This document shows positions 16,322 to 25,566 of a stretch of DNA of 64,000 nucleotides, piece after piece. The translations under genes and the position numbers were made by a program. Position 1 is the first letter of the stretch. Every line of letters starts with the position of its first letter. The DNA lies in contig CABJAC010000001.1 in the NCBI GenBank assembly GCA_902363455.1, positions 1,054,001 through 1,118,000 on the forward strand, in the 5' to 3' direction. The notes beneath the pieces are model-generated. The model worked only from the letters and a program-made list of their open reading frames with translations. It was not told the DNA's origin and searched no databases. The stretch comes from Caryophanales bacterium (GTDB taxonomy: Bacteria > Bacillota > Bacilli > Exiguobacteriales > Exiguobacteriaceae).

Positions 16322-17008
16322 TTACAGGTAACGTGCGAACCGGCGTTCCAGCACTTCTTGTCCGGCAGCAATGACGGCACAAATACCCCAGTAAATGAAC
16401 GCAATGACAAAATAAACGGTCATATAATCAAACTCACGTCCACCGACGATTTTGGCACGTTGGAAAATTTCAGGAACCGTAATCATGGCAGCCAGAGAAG
16501 AGGCTTTGACCAAATCAAGTAAGACATTCGATAACGGCGGGATGGCCAGTCGGACGGCTTGCGGTAAAATGATCCCCACAAAAACCCGGTAGCGGGAGAG
16601 TCCCAAGGATTGGGCCGCCTCCCGTTGACCACGATCCACGGACAAGAGCGAGGAGCGGATGATTTCTGCCATATAAGCGGCACTGTTTAGGCTGAACCCG
16701 GCAACGGCAGCCGTGAGGGCATCCAGTTGGATGTTGATGACCGGCAGTCCAAAATAAAGCATAAAAAGTAAGACTAAGATCGGTACACCCCGCATGAATG
16801 AAATGTAGAGTGTCGCGACGATACGTAACACCCGAGACGTGGATAAACGGGCCAAAGCGAGCAGCAAGCCGAGTCCGAGACCAATCACCATGCTGAGAAG
16901 TGAAATCCAAAGCGTGTGACCAAGCCCTCCCAAGATGTAAGGGAAGGCATCGACCGCTAATTCGGGATTAAAGACGGACCGCCATTCAATCGTATCGAAA
17001 CTAATCAA
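16322..17008 (-). CDS. Amino-acid ABC transporter permease
   Basis: The 228-residue protein is a HisM/GlnP-type permease with five membrane helices. An N-terminal helix ends in GLGLGLLLALARLS, and the coupling-loop signature EAAQSLGLSRYRVFVGIILPQAVRLAIPPLSN lies near residues 133-165. It would form the channel for the substrate-binding lipoprotein encoded just upstream; the two overlap by 4 bases. No ATP-binding gene follows, since a terminator and a convergent gene come next. It must borrow an ATPase, for example the one encoded at 32662, or another elsewhere. Confidence 0.88.
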   Translation of the reverse strand: MISFDTIEWRSVFNPELAVDAFPYILGGLGHTLWISLLSMVIGLGLGLLLALARLSTSRVLRIVATLYISFMRGVPILVLLFMLYFGLPVINIQLDALTAAVAGFSLNSAAYMAEIIRSSLLSVDRGQREAAQSLGLSRYRVFVGIILPQAVRLAIPPLSNVLLDLVKASSLAAMITVPEIFQRAKIVGGREFDYMTVYFVIAFIYWGICAVIAAGQEVLERRFARYL

Positions 17009-17847
17009 TTCACATCGACGATCGTCGTTTTGACATCAGGCATTTTTGAAACGTCTTTGTCGGCATAAAAGGTTTTAGATAATTTAGCGAGTGTTCCGTC
17101 TTTTTTCATTTCATCGATTTGAGCATTGATATTTGATTGCAATTCCTTGTTGTCCAGATCCATGATGAGACCAACTTGGCTTGGATTGTAGGCAATATCA
17201 GGATGGATCGTAATATCAAAGTCTTTGAAGAAGTCGATTGCCAGACTTTGGAGATAGTAGTCGTTTAGAATGACATCGGTTCGACCGTTAGAAACATCGC
17301 GTAAATACTGATCATTCGTGGCATTGTCATACGTGACTTCTTTGGCGCCATATTTTTTTGCGATCTGCATATACGTCGTCGTGGCTTCACCGGCGGCTTT
17401 CTTTCCTTTCAAATCCTCGAGTGATTTGATGCCGGAAAGGTCACTTTTACGAACGATGGCTGTTCCATACGTGTATTTGTATGGTTTAGAGAAAGCAAAT
17501 TTTCCTTTTCGTTCTTCCGTGATGGTAATATCATTGGCGGCTAAGTCAACTTGACCGGTGTTGACGCTTGTCAACATCCCGTCAAACGACATTTCTTTGA
17601 ACGCCACTTTTAAGTCAAGACGCTTGGCTACTTCCTTGACGACTTCAACATCAAAGCCCGTTAATTTGTTGTTTTTTTCTTCATGGAACGATGTAGGGTA
17701 AAGCGTCCCAGCTGTCGCAACCGTTAAAGTCCCATCTTTCTGAATTTTATCATATGCGGTGAGTTTTTTTTCTTCTTGACCACATGCACCAAGCAACAGG
17801 GTAGTTCCTGCTATCAAGAGCCCTGTCCATTTTACAGATTGTTTCAT
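17005..17847 (-). CDS. Amino-acid ABC transporter substrate-binding lipoprotein
   Basis: The 280-residue protein starts with a lipoprotein signal peptide ending in LLGAC (lipobox, Cys near residue 22). The mature part is a family-3 solute-binding fold with FHEEKNNKLTGFDVEVVKEVA near residue 55 and a typical LDLKVAFKEMSFDGML segment. Such proteins bind polar amino acids; cystine or a related substrate is possible but cannot be assigned. It is anchored outside the membrane and delivers to the permease encoded next, with a 4-base overlap. It is divergent from gltA across 296 bases. Confidence 0.88.
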   Translation of the reverse strand: MKQSVKWTGLLIAGTTLLLGACGQEEKKLTAYDKIQKDGTLTVATAGTLYPTSFHEEKNNKLTGFDVEVVKEVAKRLDLKVAFKEMSFDGMLTSVNTGQVDLAANDITITEERKGKFAFSKPYKYTYGTAIVRKSDLSGIKSLEDLKGKKAAGEATTTYMQIAKKYGAKEVTYDNATNDQYLRDVSNGRTDVILNDYYLQSLAIDFFKDFDITIHPDIAYNPSQVGLIMDLDNKELQSNINAQIDEMKKDGTLAKLSKTFYADKDVSKMPDVKTTIVDVN

Positions 17848-18104
17848 CGGTTACATTCTCCTTTTCTAGCGAACACAGATAATTTACTTCTATATTAAAA
17901 ATACCACGTCTAAATCTATTGGTGCAAAAATGAGTGATGTCTAAAAAAAAATTTTTAAGAAAAAAGTTTGGAATAAAATTATTCATCTTTATGTAAGCGT
18001 TATCATCATTGATTTGAAGCCTACCAATGATTTGGAAGACGTAAAATACAAAAATATACATAGTAGCGAATAAACATAAAAGGGTGTAAAGTATATTTTA
18101 ACTG

Positions 18105-18119
18105 AATATACAGAAAATT
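18105..18119 (+). promoter_or_regulatory. CodY-box-like sequence before gltA
   Basis: AATATACAGAAAATT matches the CodY consensus AATTTTCWGAAAATT at 13 of 15 positions. It lies 25 bases before the gltA ATG. CodY represses nitrogen and branched-chain amino-acid genes in nutrient-rich Bacillota, so control of gltAB would be logical. The rest of the 296-base gap is AT-rich and shows no other clear element apart from GTATATT/AATATAC arms at 18091-18111. Confidence 0.45.
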
Positions 18120-18143
18120 TAGAACGGGTAGGAGCGTGGTACT

Positions 18144-21100
18144 ATGTCATTTCATCAAATGCCGCAACGGCAAGGACTTTATGATCCGAAACAGGAACAC
18201 GATGCGTGTGGAATCGGTGTTTATGCTCATCGGACGGGACGAGCGAGTCACGAAATCGTTCAAAATGCCTTAAACATGTTGTGTCAGATGGAACATCGGG
18301 GTGGTCAAGGGAGCGATGCGAAAACAGGAGACGGAGCAGGCATCCTGACGCAACTGCCGGATCGTTTATTCCGTCAAGCTCTTCGGAATGTCAGTCTGCC
18401 ACCTAGTGGGGACTATGGAGTCATGATGATGTTTCTTCCACGGGAGGATCGTTTACGTCAGCGACTGGAACGCGCTTTGGAATCGATCATTTTATCAGAA
18501 GGGCAACGGTTGATCGAATGGAGAACCGTTCCTGTCTCGAATACAGTCATCGGTGAAAAAGCCCGTCAGACAGAACCCGTCATTCGTCAATGTTTCATCG
18601 AGGCAAAAAAGGTCGAAGGGTTGGCGTTCGAACGCACGCTGTTTTTGATCCGCCGGTTGTTCGAACGAGAAGCAGAACGACTTGGGATTGAACAGTACGT
18701 GCTGAGCAGCTCGAGTGAAACGATTGTCTATAAAGGGCTTGTCACAACGGATCAACTCGGCTTGTATTTTGATGATTTACAGGATGAGCGGTATCAATCT
18801 GGTTTTGCCATCGTCCACTCCAGATTCAGCACGAATACATTTCCGAGTTGGAAACGGGCCCATCCGAACCGCTATTTGATCCACAATGGAGAAATCAATA
18901 CGTTACAAGGAAATATCCGGGCGATGCGGAGCCGGGAAAATAACTTGGCAAAAACGACGTATGGGCGCCGAGCCAAAGATGTCTTGCCGATCCTTGATGA
19001 ATCGGGCAGTGATTCGTCGATGCTTGATAATGCGTTTGAGTTTTTATATTTATCGGGACTGACGTTGGCCGAAACAGCGTTGATGCTGGTACCTGAACCA
19101 TTTGAGCATACAGAGGTCCGACCGGCGAAACGCGCATATTACGAATACCACAGTACGATGATGGAACCTTGGGATGGTCCCTCGGCTATTGTATTCACGA
19201 ACGGGAAACAGATTGGGGCGACACTTGACCGAAATGGATTACGGCCGGCACGGTACATGATGATGCGGGACGGACACTTTATGTTGTCTTCTGAATCAGG
19301 TGTCCTCCCGGTGCCGGAACATGACATTTTGTTCAAGAAACGACTTGTTCCGGGTGAGTTGCTGTTGCTTGATTTTGCTTCCGGTCAATTGATGTCCGAC
19401 GAAGAAGTCAAACGGGAACTCGCCATGCGTCATCCGTATGCGGAATGGTTGGCGGAAGAGTTGTTGACGTTGCCGGCAGATGTTCCAAAAGAGGATGTCG
19501 TGAACCTCGGGACATTACAGCGTTTGTTCGGCTATACCCGAGAAGATATCGATCAGTATTTGATTCCTTTGGTCGAGGAGAAAAAAGATCCGCTCGGAGC
19601 GATGGGGACGGATATCCCATTAGCCGTCTTAAGTGAACGTCCGCAATCGTTGTTCCGGTATTTTAAACAGTTGTTTGCCCAAGTAACAAATCCGCCGATC
19701 GATGCATTGCGCGAACAAATCGTCACCTCGACGATGACGTGGTTAGGTCAGCAGGGGGAACTGTTGACCCCGAACCGTCGGAATTGCCGCCGAATTCGAC
19801 TCGCTTCACCGATCCTCATCCCGTCGGAAGGAGCTGCCTTAAAACAAACCAAACTGGTTTCGAGAACACTGTCGACATTATTTGAAGGTTCGCTCGAAGA
19901 AACACTGGAAACGTTACTGGAACAAGCAGTCCATGCCGTCCAGAGAGGCTGTGAATTGCTGATTCTTTCCGACCGGAACGTACGGCCTGGGGCAGTACCG
20001 ATGCCGATGCTTCTCGTGACGAGTGCCGTCCATCATCACTTGATCCGGCAAGGATTACGGACGAAGGTCAGTTTGATCATCGAGGGCGGAGAAGTTCGTG
20101 AAGTCCATCATTTTGCAGCGTTGATTGGATACGGGGCGGATGCCGTTCATCCATATCTGGTCTATGCGACCTTACAGGATGCCGTGCCGGAAACGATGAC
20201 AGATTACGAAGAACGTTACCGGGCTGCAGTGACGGAAGGCGTCGTTAAGGTCATGTCCAAGATGGGGATTTCGACGGTCTTCAGTTACCGCGGTGCCCAA
20301 ATCTTTGAAGCAATCGGCATTTCCGAGCAAGTCATTGATCGGTATTTCACGGGAACGGTCTCACAATTGGGTGGTCTTTCACTTGCCTTGATTGAAGAAG
20401 AAGCGGTTCGCCAACATGAAGAGGGCATCAAGCGGACGCACCTCGAGTCGGGCAGTGTATTCCGCTACCGGCATGACGGGGAGCACCATGCCTTTAATCC
20501 GGCAACGATTCATCTGTTGCAACATGCTTGCCGGACTGGACGATATGAATTGTTTAAAACCTATTCGGCCCGGATTCAAGCAGAGCCGGCGACGTTTTTA
20601 CGTCATTTGATGACATTTCAGGAGACGACGCCGATTCCGCTCGAAGAAGTCGAGCCGGTCAGTGAAATCGTGAAGCACTTCAAAACAGGAGCCATGTCTT
20701 ACGGTTCTTTATCAAAAGAAGCCCACGAAACGTTGGCGATCGCCATGAACCGTTTGGGCGGGAAAAGCAACAGCGGTGAAGGCGGCGAGGAGGAAGAACG
20801 CTATCAGTTGGACGAAAACGGGGATTCACGGATGAGCCGAATCAAACAGATTGCGTCCGGTCGGTTTGGTGTGACCAGTCATTACCTCGTTCATGCCGAT
20901 GAACTGCAAATCAAGGTGGCCCAGGGAGCAAAACCGGGCGAAGGCGGACAGTTGCCGGGTGAAAAAGTCTACCCGTGGATTGCCCGTGTCCGAGCATCGA
21001 CACCGGGTGTAGGGTTGATTTCACCACCGCCGCACCATGATATTTATTCGATCGAGGATCTGGCGCAACTGATCCACGATCTGAAACGAGCTAATGATGA

Positions 21101-22622
21101 GGCGCGGATCAGTGTCAAATTGGTTGCCAAAGGTGGTGTTGGGACGATTGCGGCAGGTGTTGCGAAAGGATTGGCTGATGTCATCGTCATCAGTGGGCAC
21201 GACGGGGGAACGGGTGCTTCGCCGAAGACGAGTATCCAGCATACAGGATTACCGTGGGAACTGGGACTGGCCGAAACGCATCAGACGTTGGCCTTAAATG
21301 GTCTGCGCGAACGGGTCGTTCTGGAGACCGACGGCAAACTGTTGACCGGACGTGATGTCATCATCGCCGCAATGCTTGGGGCGAACGAGTACGGATTTGC
21401 GACGGCACCGTTAATTGCCGTCGGCTGTATCATGATGCGGGCATGCCACCTCGATACGTGTCCGGTCGGTGTCGCGACACAAGATCCGAAACTGCGCGAG
21501 AAATTTACGGGATCGGCGGATCACGTCGTACATTTCATGGAATTCGTCGCAGAAGAAGTTCGGGAATATTTAGCGCAATTAGGCGTTCGGCGTTTGGCCG
21601 ATTTAGTCGGACGGACTGATTTACTTCAGGCGTCAGACCGGTTGACGACGCACTGGAAAGCGTCGAGTCTCGACTTGTCCCGTCTGTTCGTCATGCCGAA
21701 CTATTCGGCGACGACACAGGAATTCCAGCAGCATCACGTATCGGCGTCATTTGACGGACGAGAATTGGCAACACGGATATCCGATCAATCCTTTGCCGAG
21801 CCGCAAACGTTCACGTTCCCAATCACTAATACGGACCGCGCAATCGGAACGAATACCGGCGCACGCCTGACCCGACTGCACGGGGCGATGGGACTTCCGT
21901 CGGACCGGTTGACGCTTCAACTGAATGGATCTGCCGGTCAAAGTTTAGGTGCTTACGTCCCGCGAGGCATGACATTGAATGTCGTCGGAGATGCCAACGA
22001 TTATGTCGGCAAAGGGTTGTCCGGAGGAATCATTACGGTCCGACCACCGACGAAATCAAGTTACGTCTCGTCAGATCAAGTCATCATCGGCAACGTGGCG
22101 CTGTACGGGGCGACGAGCGGCGAACTGTATGTCAACGGTCAGGCTGGGGAACGGTTTGCTGTTCGGAACAGCGGGGCAACAGCAGTCGTCGAAGGAATCG
22201 GAAATCATGGTTTGGAATACATGACGGGAGGAAGTGTTGTCATCTTAGGAGACGTCGGATTGAATTTTGCGGCAGGAATGTCGGGCGGTGTTGCCTACGT
22301 CTTGCCAAAAGACTTGGCGCGATTCCAAGCACGTGTCAATCGGGAGCTCGTGACGACGGGAGCAGTCACAGATCCAGAAGAAGCGACCCGACTCAAAACC
22401 TTTATCGAACGACACGTCGCGCGGACGAACAGTGAACAAGGTCATGCGATTCTCGCCAACTGGGATCACGTCCTCAGCTCGTTCATTCGTGTCATTCCGA
22501 CAACGTATCAAACCGTAACGACTTTAATGGCAGGCTACGCACAACAAGGACACAATACAGAAGAAGCGATGTTGTTGGCATTTGAGACGCACATCGGACG
22601 TGGAACAGGAGGGAAACGATGA
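18144..22622 (+). CDS. gltA: Glutamate synthase (NADPH) large subunit
   Basis: The 1492-residue protein is full-length GltA. The N-terminal nucleophile cysteine is Cys22 (HDACGIGVY), so residues 1-21 would be cleaved. The glutamine amidotransferase domain spans about residues 22-430. The FMN synthase domain carries VAKGGVGTIAAGVAKGLAD near residue 995, and the 3Fe-4S ligands lie in CIMMRACHLDTCPVG near residue 1095. A GXGXG beta-helix domain with repeated glycines ends the protein. It makes two glutamates from glutamine and 2-oxoglutarate, joining nitrogen assimilation to the product handled by OdhAB. The ribosome site is TAGGAG. It overlaps gltB by 4 bases. Confidence 0.98.
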   Translation: MSFHQMPQRQGLYDPKQEHDACGIGVYAHRTGRASHEIVQNALNMLCQMEHRGGQGSDAKTGDGAGILTQLPDRLFRQALRNVSLPPSGDYGVMMMFLPREDRLRQRLERALESIILSEGQRLIEWRTVPVSNTVIGEKARQTEPVIRQCFIEAKKVEGLAFERTLFLIRRLFEREAERLGIEQYVLSSSSETIVYKGLVTTDQLGLYFDDLQDERYQSGFAIVHSRFSTNTFPSWKRAHPNRYLIHNGEINTLQGNIRAMRSRENNLAKTTYGRRAKDVLPILDESGSDSSMLDNAFEFLYLSGLTLAETALMLVPEPFEHTEVRPAKRAYYEYHSTMMEPWDGPSAIVFTNGKQIGATLDRNGLRPARYMMMRDGHFMLSSESGVLPVPEHDILFKKRLVPGELLLLDFASGQLMSDEEVKRELAMRHPYAEWLAEELLTLPADVPKEDVVNLGTLQRLFGYTREDIDQYLIPLVEEKKDPLGAMGTDIPLAVLSERPQSLFRYFKQLFAQVTNPPIDALREQIVTSTMTWLGQQGELLTPNRRNCRRIRLASPILIPSEGAALKQTKLVSRTLSTLFEGSLEETLETLLEQAVHAVQRGCELLILSDRNVRPGAVPMPMLLVTSAVHHHLIRQGLRTKVSLIIEGGEVREVHHFAALIGYGADAVHPYLVYATLQDAVPETMTDYEERYRAAVTEGVVKVMSKMGISTVFSYRGAQIFEAIGISEQVIDRYFTGTVSQLGGLSLALIEEEAVRQHEEGIKRTHLESGSVFRYRHDGEHHAFNPATIHLLQHACRTGRYELFKTYSARIQAEPATFLRHLMTFQETTPIPLEEVEPVSEIVKHFKTGAMSYGSLSKEAHETLAIAMNRLGGKSNSGEGGEEEERYQLDENGDSRMSRIKQIASGRFGVTSHYLVHADELQIKVAQGAKPGEGGQLPGEKVYPWIARVRASTPGVGLISPPPHHDIYSIEDLAQLIHDLKRANDEARISVKLVAKGGVGTIAAGVAKGLADVIVISGHDGGTGASPKTSIQHTGLPWELGLAETHQTLALNGLRERVVLETDGKLLTGRDVIIAAMLGANEYGFATAPLIAVGCIMMRACHLDTCPVGVATQDPKLREKFTGSADHVVHFMEFVAEEVREYLAQLGVRRLADLVGRTDLLQASDRLTTHWKASSLDLSRLFVMPNYSATTQEFQQHHVSASFDGRELATRISDQSFAEPQTFTFPITNTDRAIGTNTGARLTRLHGAMGLPSDRLTLQLNGSAGQSLGAYVPRGMTLNVVGDANDYVGKGLSGGIITVRPPTKSSYVSSDQVIIGNVALYGATSGELYVNGQAGERFAVRNSGATAVVEGIGNHGLEYMTGGSVVILGDVGLNFAAGMSGGVAYVLPKDLARFQARVNRELVTTGAVTDPEEATRLKTFIERHVARTNSEQGHAILANWDHVLSSFIRVIPTTYQTVTTLMAGYAQQGHNTEEAMLLAFETHIGRGTGGKR

Positions 22623-24085
22623 ACAGACGAGATCAATTCATGCATGTTCCCCGAAAGTCGGGAACTGAACGGGCGAGCAATGAGCGCATCGGTGACTTCG
22701 AGGAATACAAAGAACGGTTTTCAGAGGCGGAAGCCTCTACCCAGGCCAGCCGGTGCATGGATTGTGGGACTCCGTTCTGCCATGTCGGGGAGACGTATGG
22801 TCAAGTCAAGATTGGTTGCCCGGTCTACAATTTGATTCCGGAATGGAATCTTCTTGTAGAACAAGGGAATTTCCAAGAAGCACTCGTCCGATTGCAACAG
22901 ACCAATAATTTTCCGGAGTTTACAGGGCGCGTCTGTCCGGCTCCGTGCGAAGGATCGTGCACTCTCTCGATCAATGAACCGGCTGTTTCGATCAAACAGA
23001 TTGAACGGACGATTATCGACATTGGTTTTGAGAAAGGGTGGGTACAACCCCGGATTCCGACTGTCAGAAGTCAACACCGGATCGCAATCGTTGGTTCGGG
23101 ACCTGCCGGCTTAGCAGCGGCGGATCAATTGAACCAAGCGGGTCATCAGGTGACGGTATTCGAACGGGAAGACCAAATCGGAGGGTTGTTGACGTACGGG
23201 ATCCCGGCCATGAAACTTTCAAAAGACGTGGTTGCCCGCCGTGTCCGCTTGCTTGAGACGGAAGGCATCCTGTTTAAAACCGGAGTGACGATTGGTCTCG
23301 ATGTTTCACTTGAACAATTAAAAGTAGATTACAAGGCCGTCATCCTCTGCGTCGGAGCGACTGAACCAAGAAAACTCTTGGACGTCCCGACAAGTGGTGT
23401 CGGATATGCGATGGATTATTTGACCAGTGTGACGCGACAGCTGTTGACTGGTCAACCCGTTCAGGATCAGCACGATATGCAGGGGAAAGACGTCCTCGTC
23501 ATTGGCGGCGGCGATACAGGAGCAGACTGTGTCGCAACGGCGCTTCGTCAAGGCTGCCGTTCAGTCGTTCAATTCGGGAAACATGAGATGCCGGGAACGG
23601 TTCGGGCCACCGATAATATGTGGCCGGATACACCGAATCTTTATACACTTGATTACGGATATGAAGAAGCACTTGCTCAATTTGGACGTGATCCACGGGA
23701 ATATCTGATCGCCATCGAACGGTACACGACCAGTAAGACCGGGCAATTGACCGGTGTTTGGACGGTTCACAATGAAAAAATCCGCCATCCGGACGGTCGT
23801 GTTGAATTTCAAGCGATTCCAGGTACCGAAAAATATTTTCCGGTCGATACGATGTTGATCGCGATCGGGTTTAGCGGTGTCGAACAAGACGTTTTGCGCC
23901 ATCTGGCAGTCGAGACGCACAACGGAAAAATTAAGACAACATCTTATGCGACCAATCAGGAAGGGGTCTTCGCAGCTGGTGATGCCCGCCGGGGACAATC
24001 ACTGATTGTTTGGGCAATCCGCGAAGGGCGCGAGGTTGCAGAAGTGATCGAGCACCATTTACGGACTTTACAGCAAACCGGTTGA
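22619..24085 (+). CDS. gltB: Glutamate synthase (NADPH) small subunit
   Basis: The 488-residue protein supplies electrons from NADPH to GltA. The N-terminal third has Fe-S cysteines (CMDCGTPFCH near residue 42, and RVCPAPCEGSC near residue 105). The FAD site is VGSGPAGLAAAD near residue 155, the NADPH site is VIGGGDTGADCV near residue 300, and the closing FAD motif is GVFAAGDARRG near residue 447. Length and order are those of the family. It is translationally coupled to gltA by a 4-base overlap. Transcription probably ends at the hairpin at 24136-24172. Confidence 0.98.
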   Translation: MNRRDQFMHVPRKSGTERASNERIGDFEEYKERFSEAEASTQASRCMDCGTPFCHVGETYGQVKIGCPVYNLIPEWNLLVEQGNFQEALVRLQQTNNFPEFTGRVCPAPCEGSCTLSINEPAVSIKQIERTIIDIGFEKGWVQPRIPTVRSQHRIAIVGSGPAGLAAADQLNQAGHQVTVFEREDQIGGLLTYGIPAMKLSKDVVARRVRLLETEGILFKTGVTIGLDVSLEQLKVDYKAVILCVGATEPRKLLDVPTSGVGYAMDYLTSVTRQLLTGQPVQDQHDMQGKDVLVIGGGDTGADCVATALRQGCRSVVQFGKHEMPGTVRATDNMWPDTPNLYTLDYGYEEALAQFGRDPREYLIAIERYTTSKTGQLTGVWTVHNEKIRHPDGRVEFQAIPGTEKYFPVDTMLIAIGFSGVEQDVLRHLAVETHNGKIKTTSYATNQEGVFAAGDARRGQSLIVWAIREGREVAEVIEHHLRTLQQTG

Positions 24086-24135
24086 TTGATGTGACGACAA
24101 AAATGTTCGAGACTCCGTTGTGATATGCTCCCCAA

Positions 24136-24172
24136 AAAGTAGACAGTTGAAATAACAAAAACTGTCTACTTT
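24136..24172. terminator. Hairpin after gltB, inside the IS-like end
   Basis: AAAGTAGACAGT and ACTGTCTACTTT form a perfect 12-bp stem 50 bases after gltB. It lacks a long T run, so termination is plausible but not certain; IS ends often carry such hairpins. Confidence 0.5.
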
Positions 24173-24210
24173 GTGAACTGAACCAAAAAAGTGAGACAAT
24201 AAATGATTCA

Positions 24211-24360
24211 TCAGGCGACCTTGAGGACCTGAGTCCGGTATTCCATCGGGCTCAGGTTTTTTAGTCGTCTCTTGATACGGCGATGGTTATAGTACTCGAT
24301 AAAAGCGATTGCTTCGCTCTTTGAGTTTTCAGTCACCACCTTAAATTGATGGAGGACAAA
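24211..24360 (-). pseudogene. OrfB transposase C-terminal fragment
   Basis: About 49 codons read on the minus strand into a TGA at 24213-24211. The visible sequence includes [20 protein letters not shown] and [10 protein letters not shown], the conserved tail of IS3/IS150 integrases after the catalytic glutamate. The DDE catalytic domain is missing. Confidence 0.75.
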
Positions 24361-24366
24361 ATATCG

Positions 24367-24502
24367 TAAGGACGGCTCTTTGGCACTTCGTAATCGAACA
24401 GAATGGACACGTTATCCAGAAGAGCTAAAGAGGGAGGTTGTTCGCGCAGTGCTCACTCAAGAGGAATCGCTCACTATTACGAAGGCAGGTTTTTGGATTT
24501 AA
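24367..24502 (+). pseudogene. OrfA-like transposase N-terminal fragment
   Basis: About 44 codons on the plus strand contain [20 protein letters not shown], resembling the start of the helix-turn-helix protein OrfA of IS3 elements, then stop at TAA. There is no start codon with a ribosome site. The match is short, so the assignment is moderate. Confidence 0.5.
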
Positions 24503-24585
24503 AAACATGTCGAAATACCAAGGGTTAACGAGTTGAATTTCCAAATCTTTAACATAAATCAGCGATCTTGTGTATAACAGATTTA

Positions 24586-24613
24586 GAATATTCGTTATCG
24601 AATATTTTTTTTT
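24586..24613 (+). terminator. AT-rich terminator-like hairpin
   Basis: AATATTCG and CGAATATT flank a TTAT loop and are followed by seven T. It lies 70 bases before the gene at 24684. Confidence 0.55.
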
Positions 24614-24683
24614 GTTTTTGCGTTGTACGCTAAAGAAACGGAACTTCCAATCATCCGATTCTTAATTAAGAGAAGGTGGAATT

Positions 24684-25481
24684 ATGCTCAATTATAAAGT
24701 GAACGTATATATGACTAAGGGAACACGGTCAAAATCTAATCAATCTTCAAACGGAAAACATTTAATTTATACGAGTCAATTCATGTCACAAACACCCGTG
24801 CAATTACTGCATCAGTTATTGCTGAACCGGTTGACGCTTGAACAAGAACATTCTCCGCACTTGATGTACACGTTAGAAGTGAACACGGTCGTCGATCAAT
24901 ATGTCATCGATGTAAGGATCTATACAGAAGAAGAATTACCGGTAACAGTAGAACGAGGACTCATTGAATTGATTGAACGGGAAGAGGTCCGGCATCTTCC
25001 GTCGCTTGAAATCGGGAAACCGGATTACGCTGAATTTGCTCATTTGGTACTGCATGTCAAACTAGGAGCTGTCCGGGTTGATCAAGAGAAAATGCAGGAT
25101 ATCTTTGATGAATCTGGTGTCCAAGGAAAAATCATTCTTCAAAAAGAACGGAGTGACAGTCGTGAACCCTGTCATTCGATTCAACTGTTGATTGGCGGAA
25201 TGGAAAAAAGTTTATACAGTCTCTCGCATTATCAACTGGATCCATTGTTCCGAAAACATGGACTCGTGATCCAATCGCTGAACCTGTTACCGTTTGATCT
25301 ATTTTTAATCCGTGATAAGGTAGCGATGTTATCATCCGCGGATGCTACACGATTATGGATTGATGATATCTCCACTTCTAAAAACGGTCGTAGTCATCAA
25401 ATTTGTTTTAAGGATGGTCAAGAATTCATGACCGTCATCTGCGATCTTCATGGTTCAATCCGTTCGTATAAGTGTTCTTGA
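24684..25481 (+). CDS. Protein of unknown function, 265 aa
   Basis: I do not recognise this gene. It encodes a soluble protein with no signal peptide or membrane segment. The sequence alternates beta-like stretches (LMYTLEVNTVVDQYVIDVRIY near residue 62, HLVLHVKLGAV near 120, HSIQLLIGG near 165) with charged helices (ERGLIELIEREEV near 95). Only three cysteines are present, none paired in a metal motif. The start is ATG 24684 after AGAAGGTGG. It is flanked on the left by IS debris and an AT-rich hairpin, and on the right by the DksA-type gene about 85 bases away. Confidence 0.65.
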   Translation: MLNYKVNVYMTKGTRSKSNQSSNGKHLIYTSQFMSQTPVQLLHQLLLNRLTLEQEHSPHLMYTLEVNTVVDQYVIDVRIYTEEELPVTVERGLIELIEREEVRHLPSLEIGKPDYAEFAHLVLHVKLGAVRVDQEKMQDIFDESGVQGKIILQKERSDSREPCHSIQLLIGGMEKSLYSLSHYQLDPLFRKHGLVIQSLNLLPFDLFLIRDKVAMLSSADATRLWIDDISTSKNGRSHQICFKDGQEFMTVICDLHGSIRSYKCS

Positions 25482-25566
25482 ACAAGCAATTGACGTTTAA
25501 CATGGTTTCATTTCGGTTAAAACCTTTAGAGAAGAAGTTGAAGCTAAAGAATTGGAGATGAAAGCT

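Larger units (their letters stand above)
24127..24502. mobile_element. Decayed IS3-family (IS150-like) remnant
   Basis: Two broken transposase pieces lie in opposite directions. On the minus strand, bases 24211-24360 encode the C-terminus of an OrfB-type integrase ([20 protein letters not shown], then EYRTQ), typical of IS150 relatives. On the plus strand, bases 24367-24502 encode [15 protein letters not shown], like the start of OrfA. The left edge at about 24127 (TGCTCCCCAAAAAGTAGAC) looks like an IS terminal repeat; no matching right end is evident. The order and opposite strands point to rearrangement or two insertions. No intact transposase remains. Confidence 0.7.

Noticed and set aside
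23561..23998. 145-codon antisense frame inside gltB
   Set aside because: Shadow of a strongly conserved gene; no family signature and no ribosome site.
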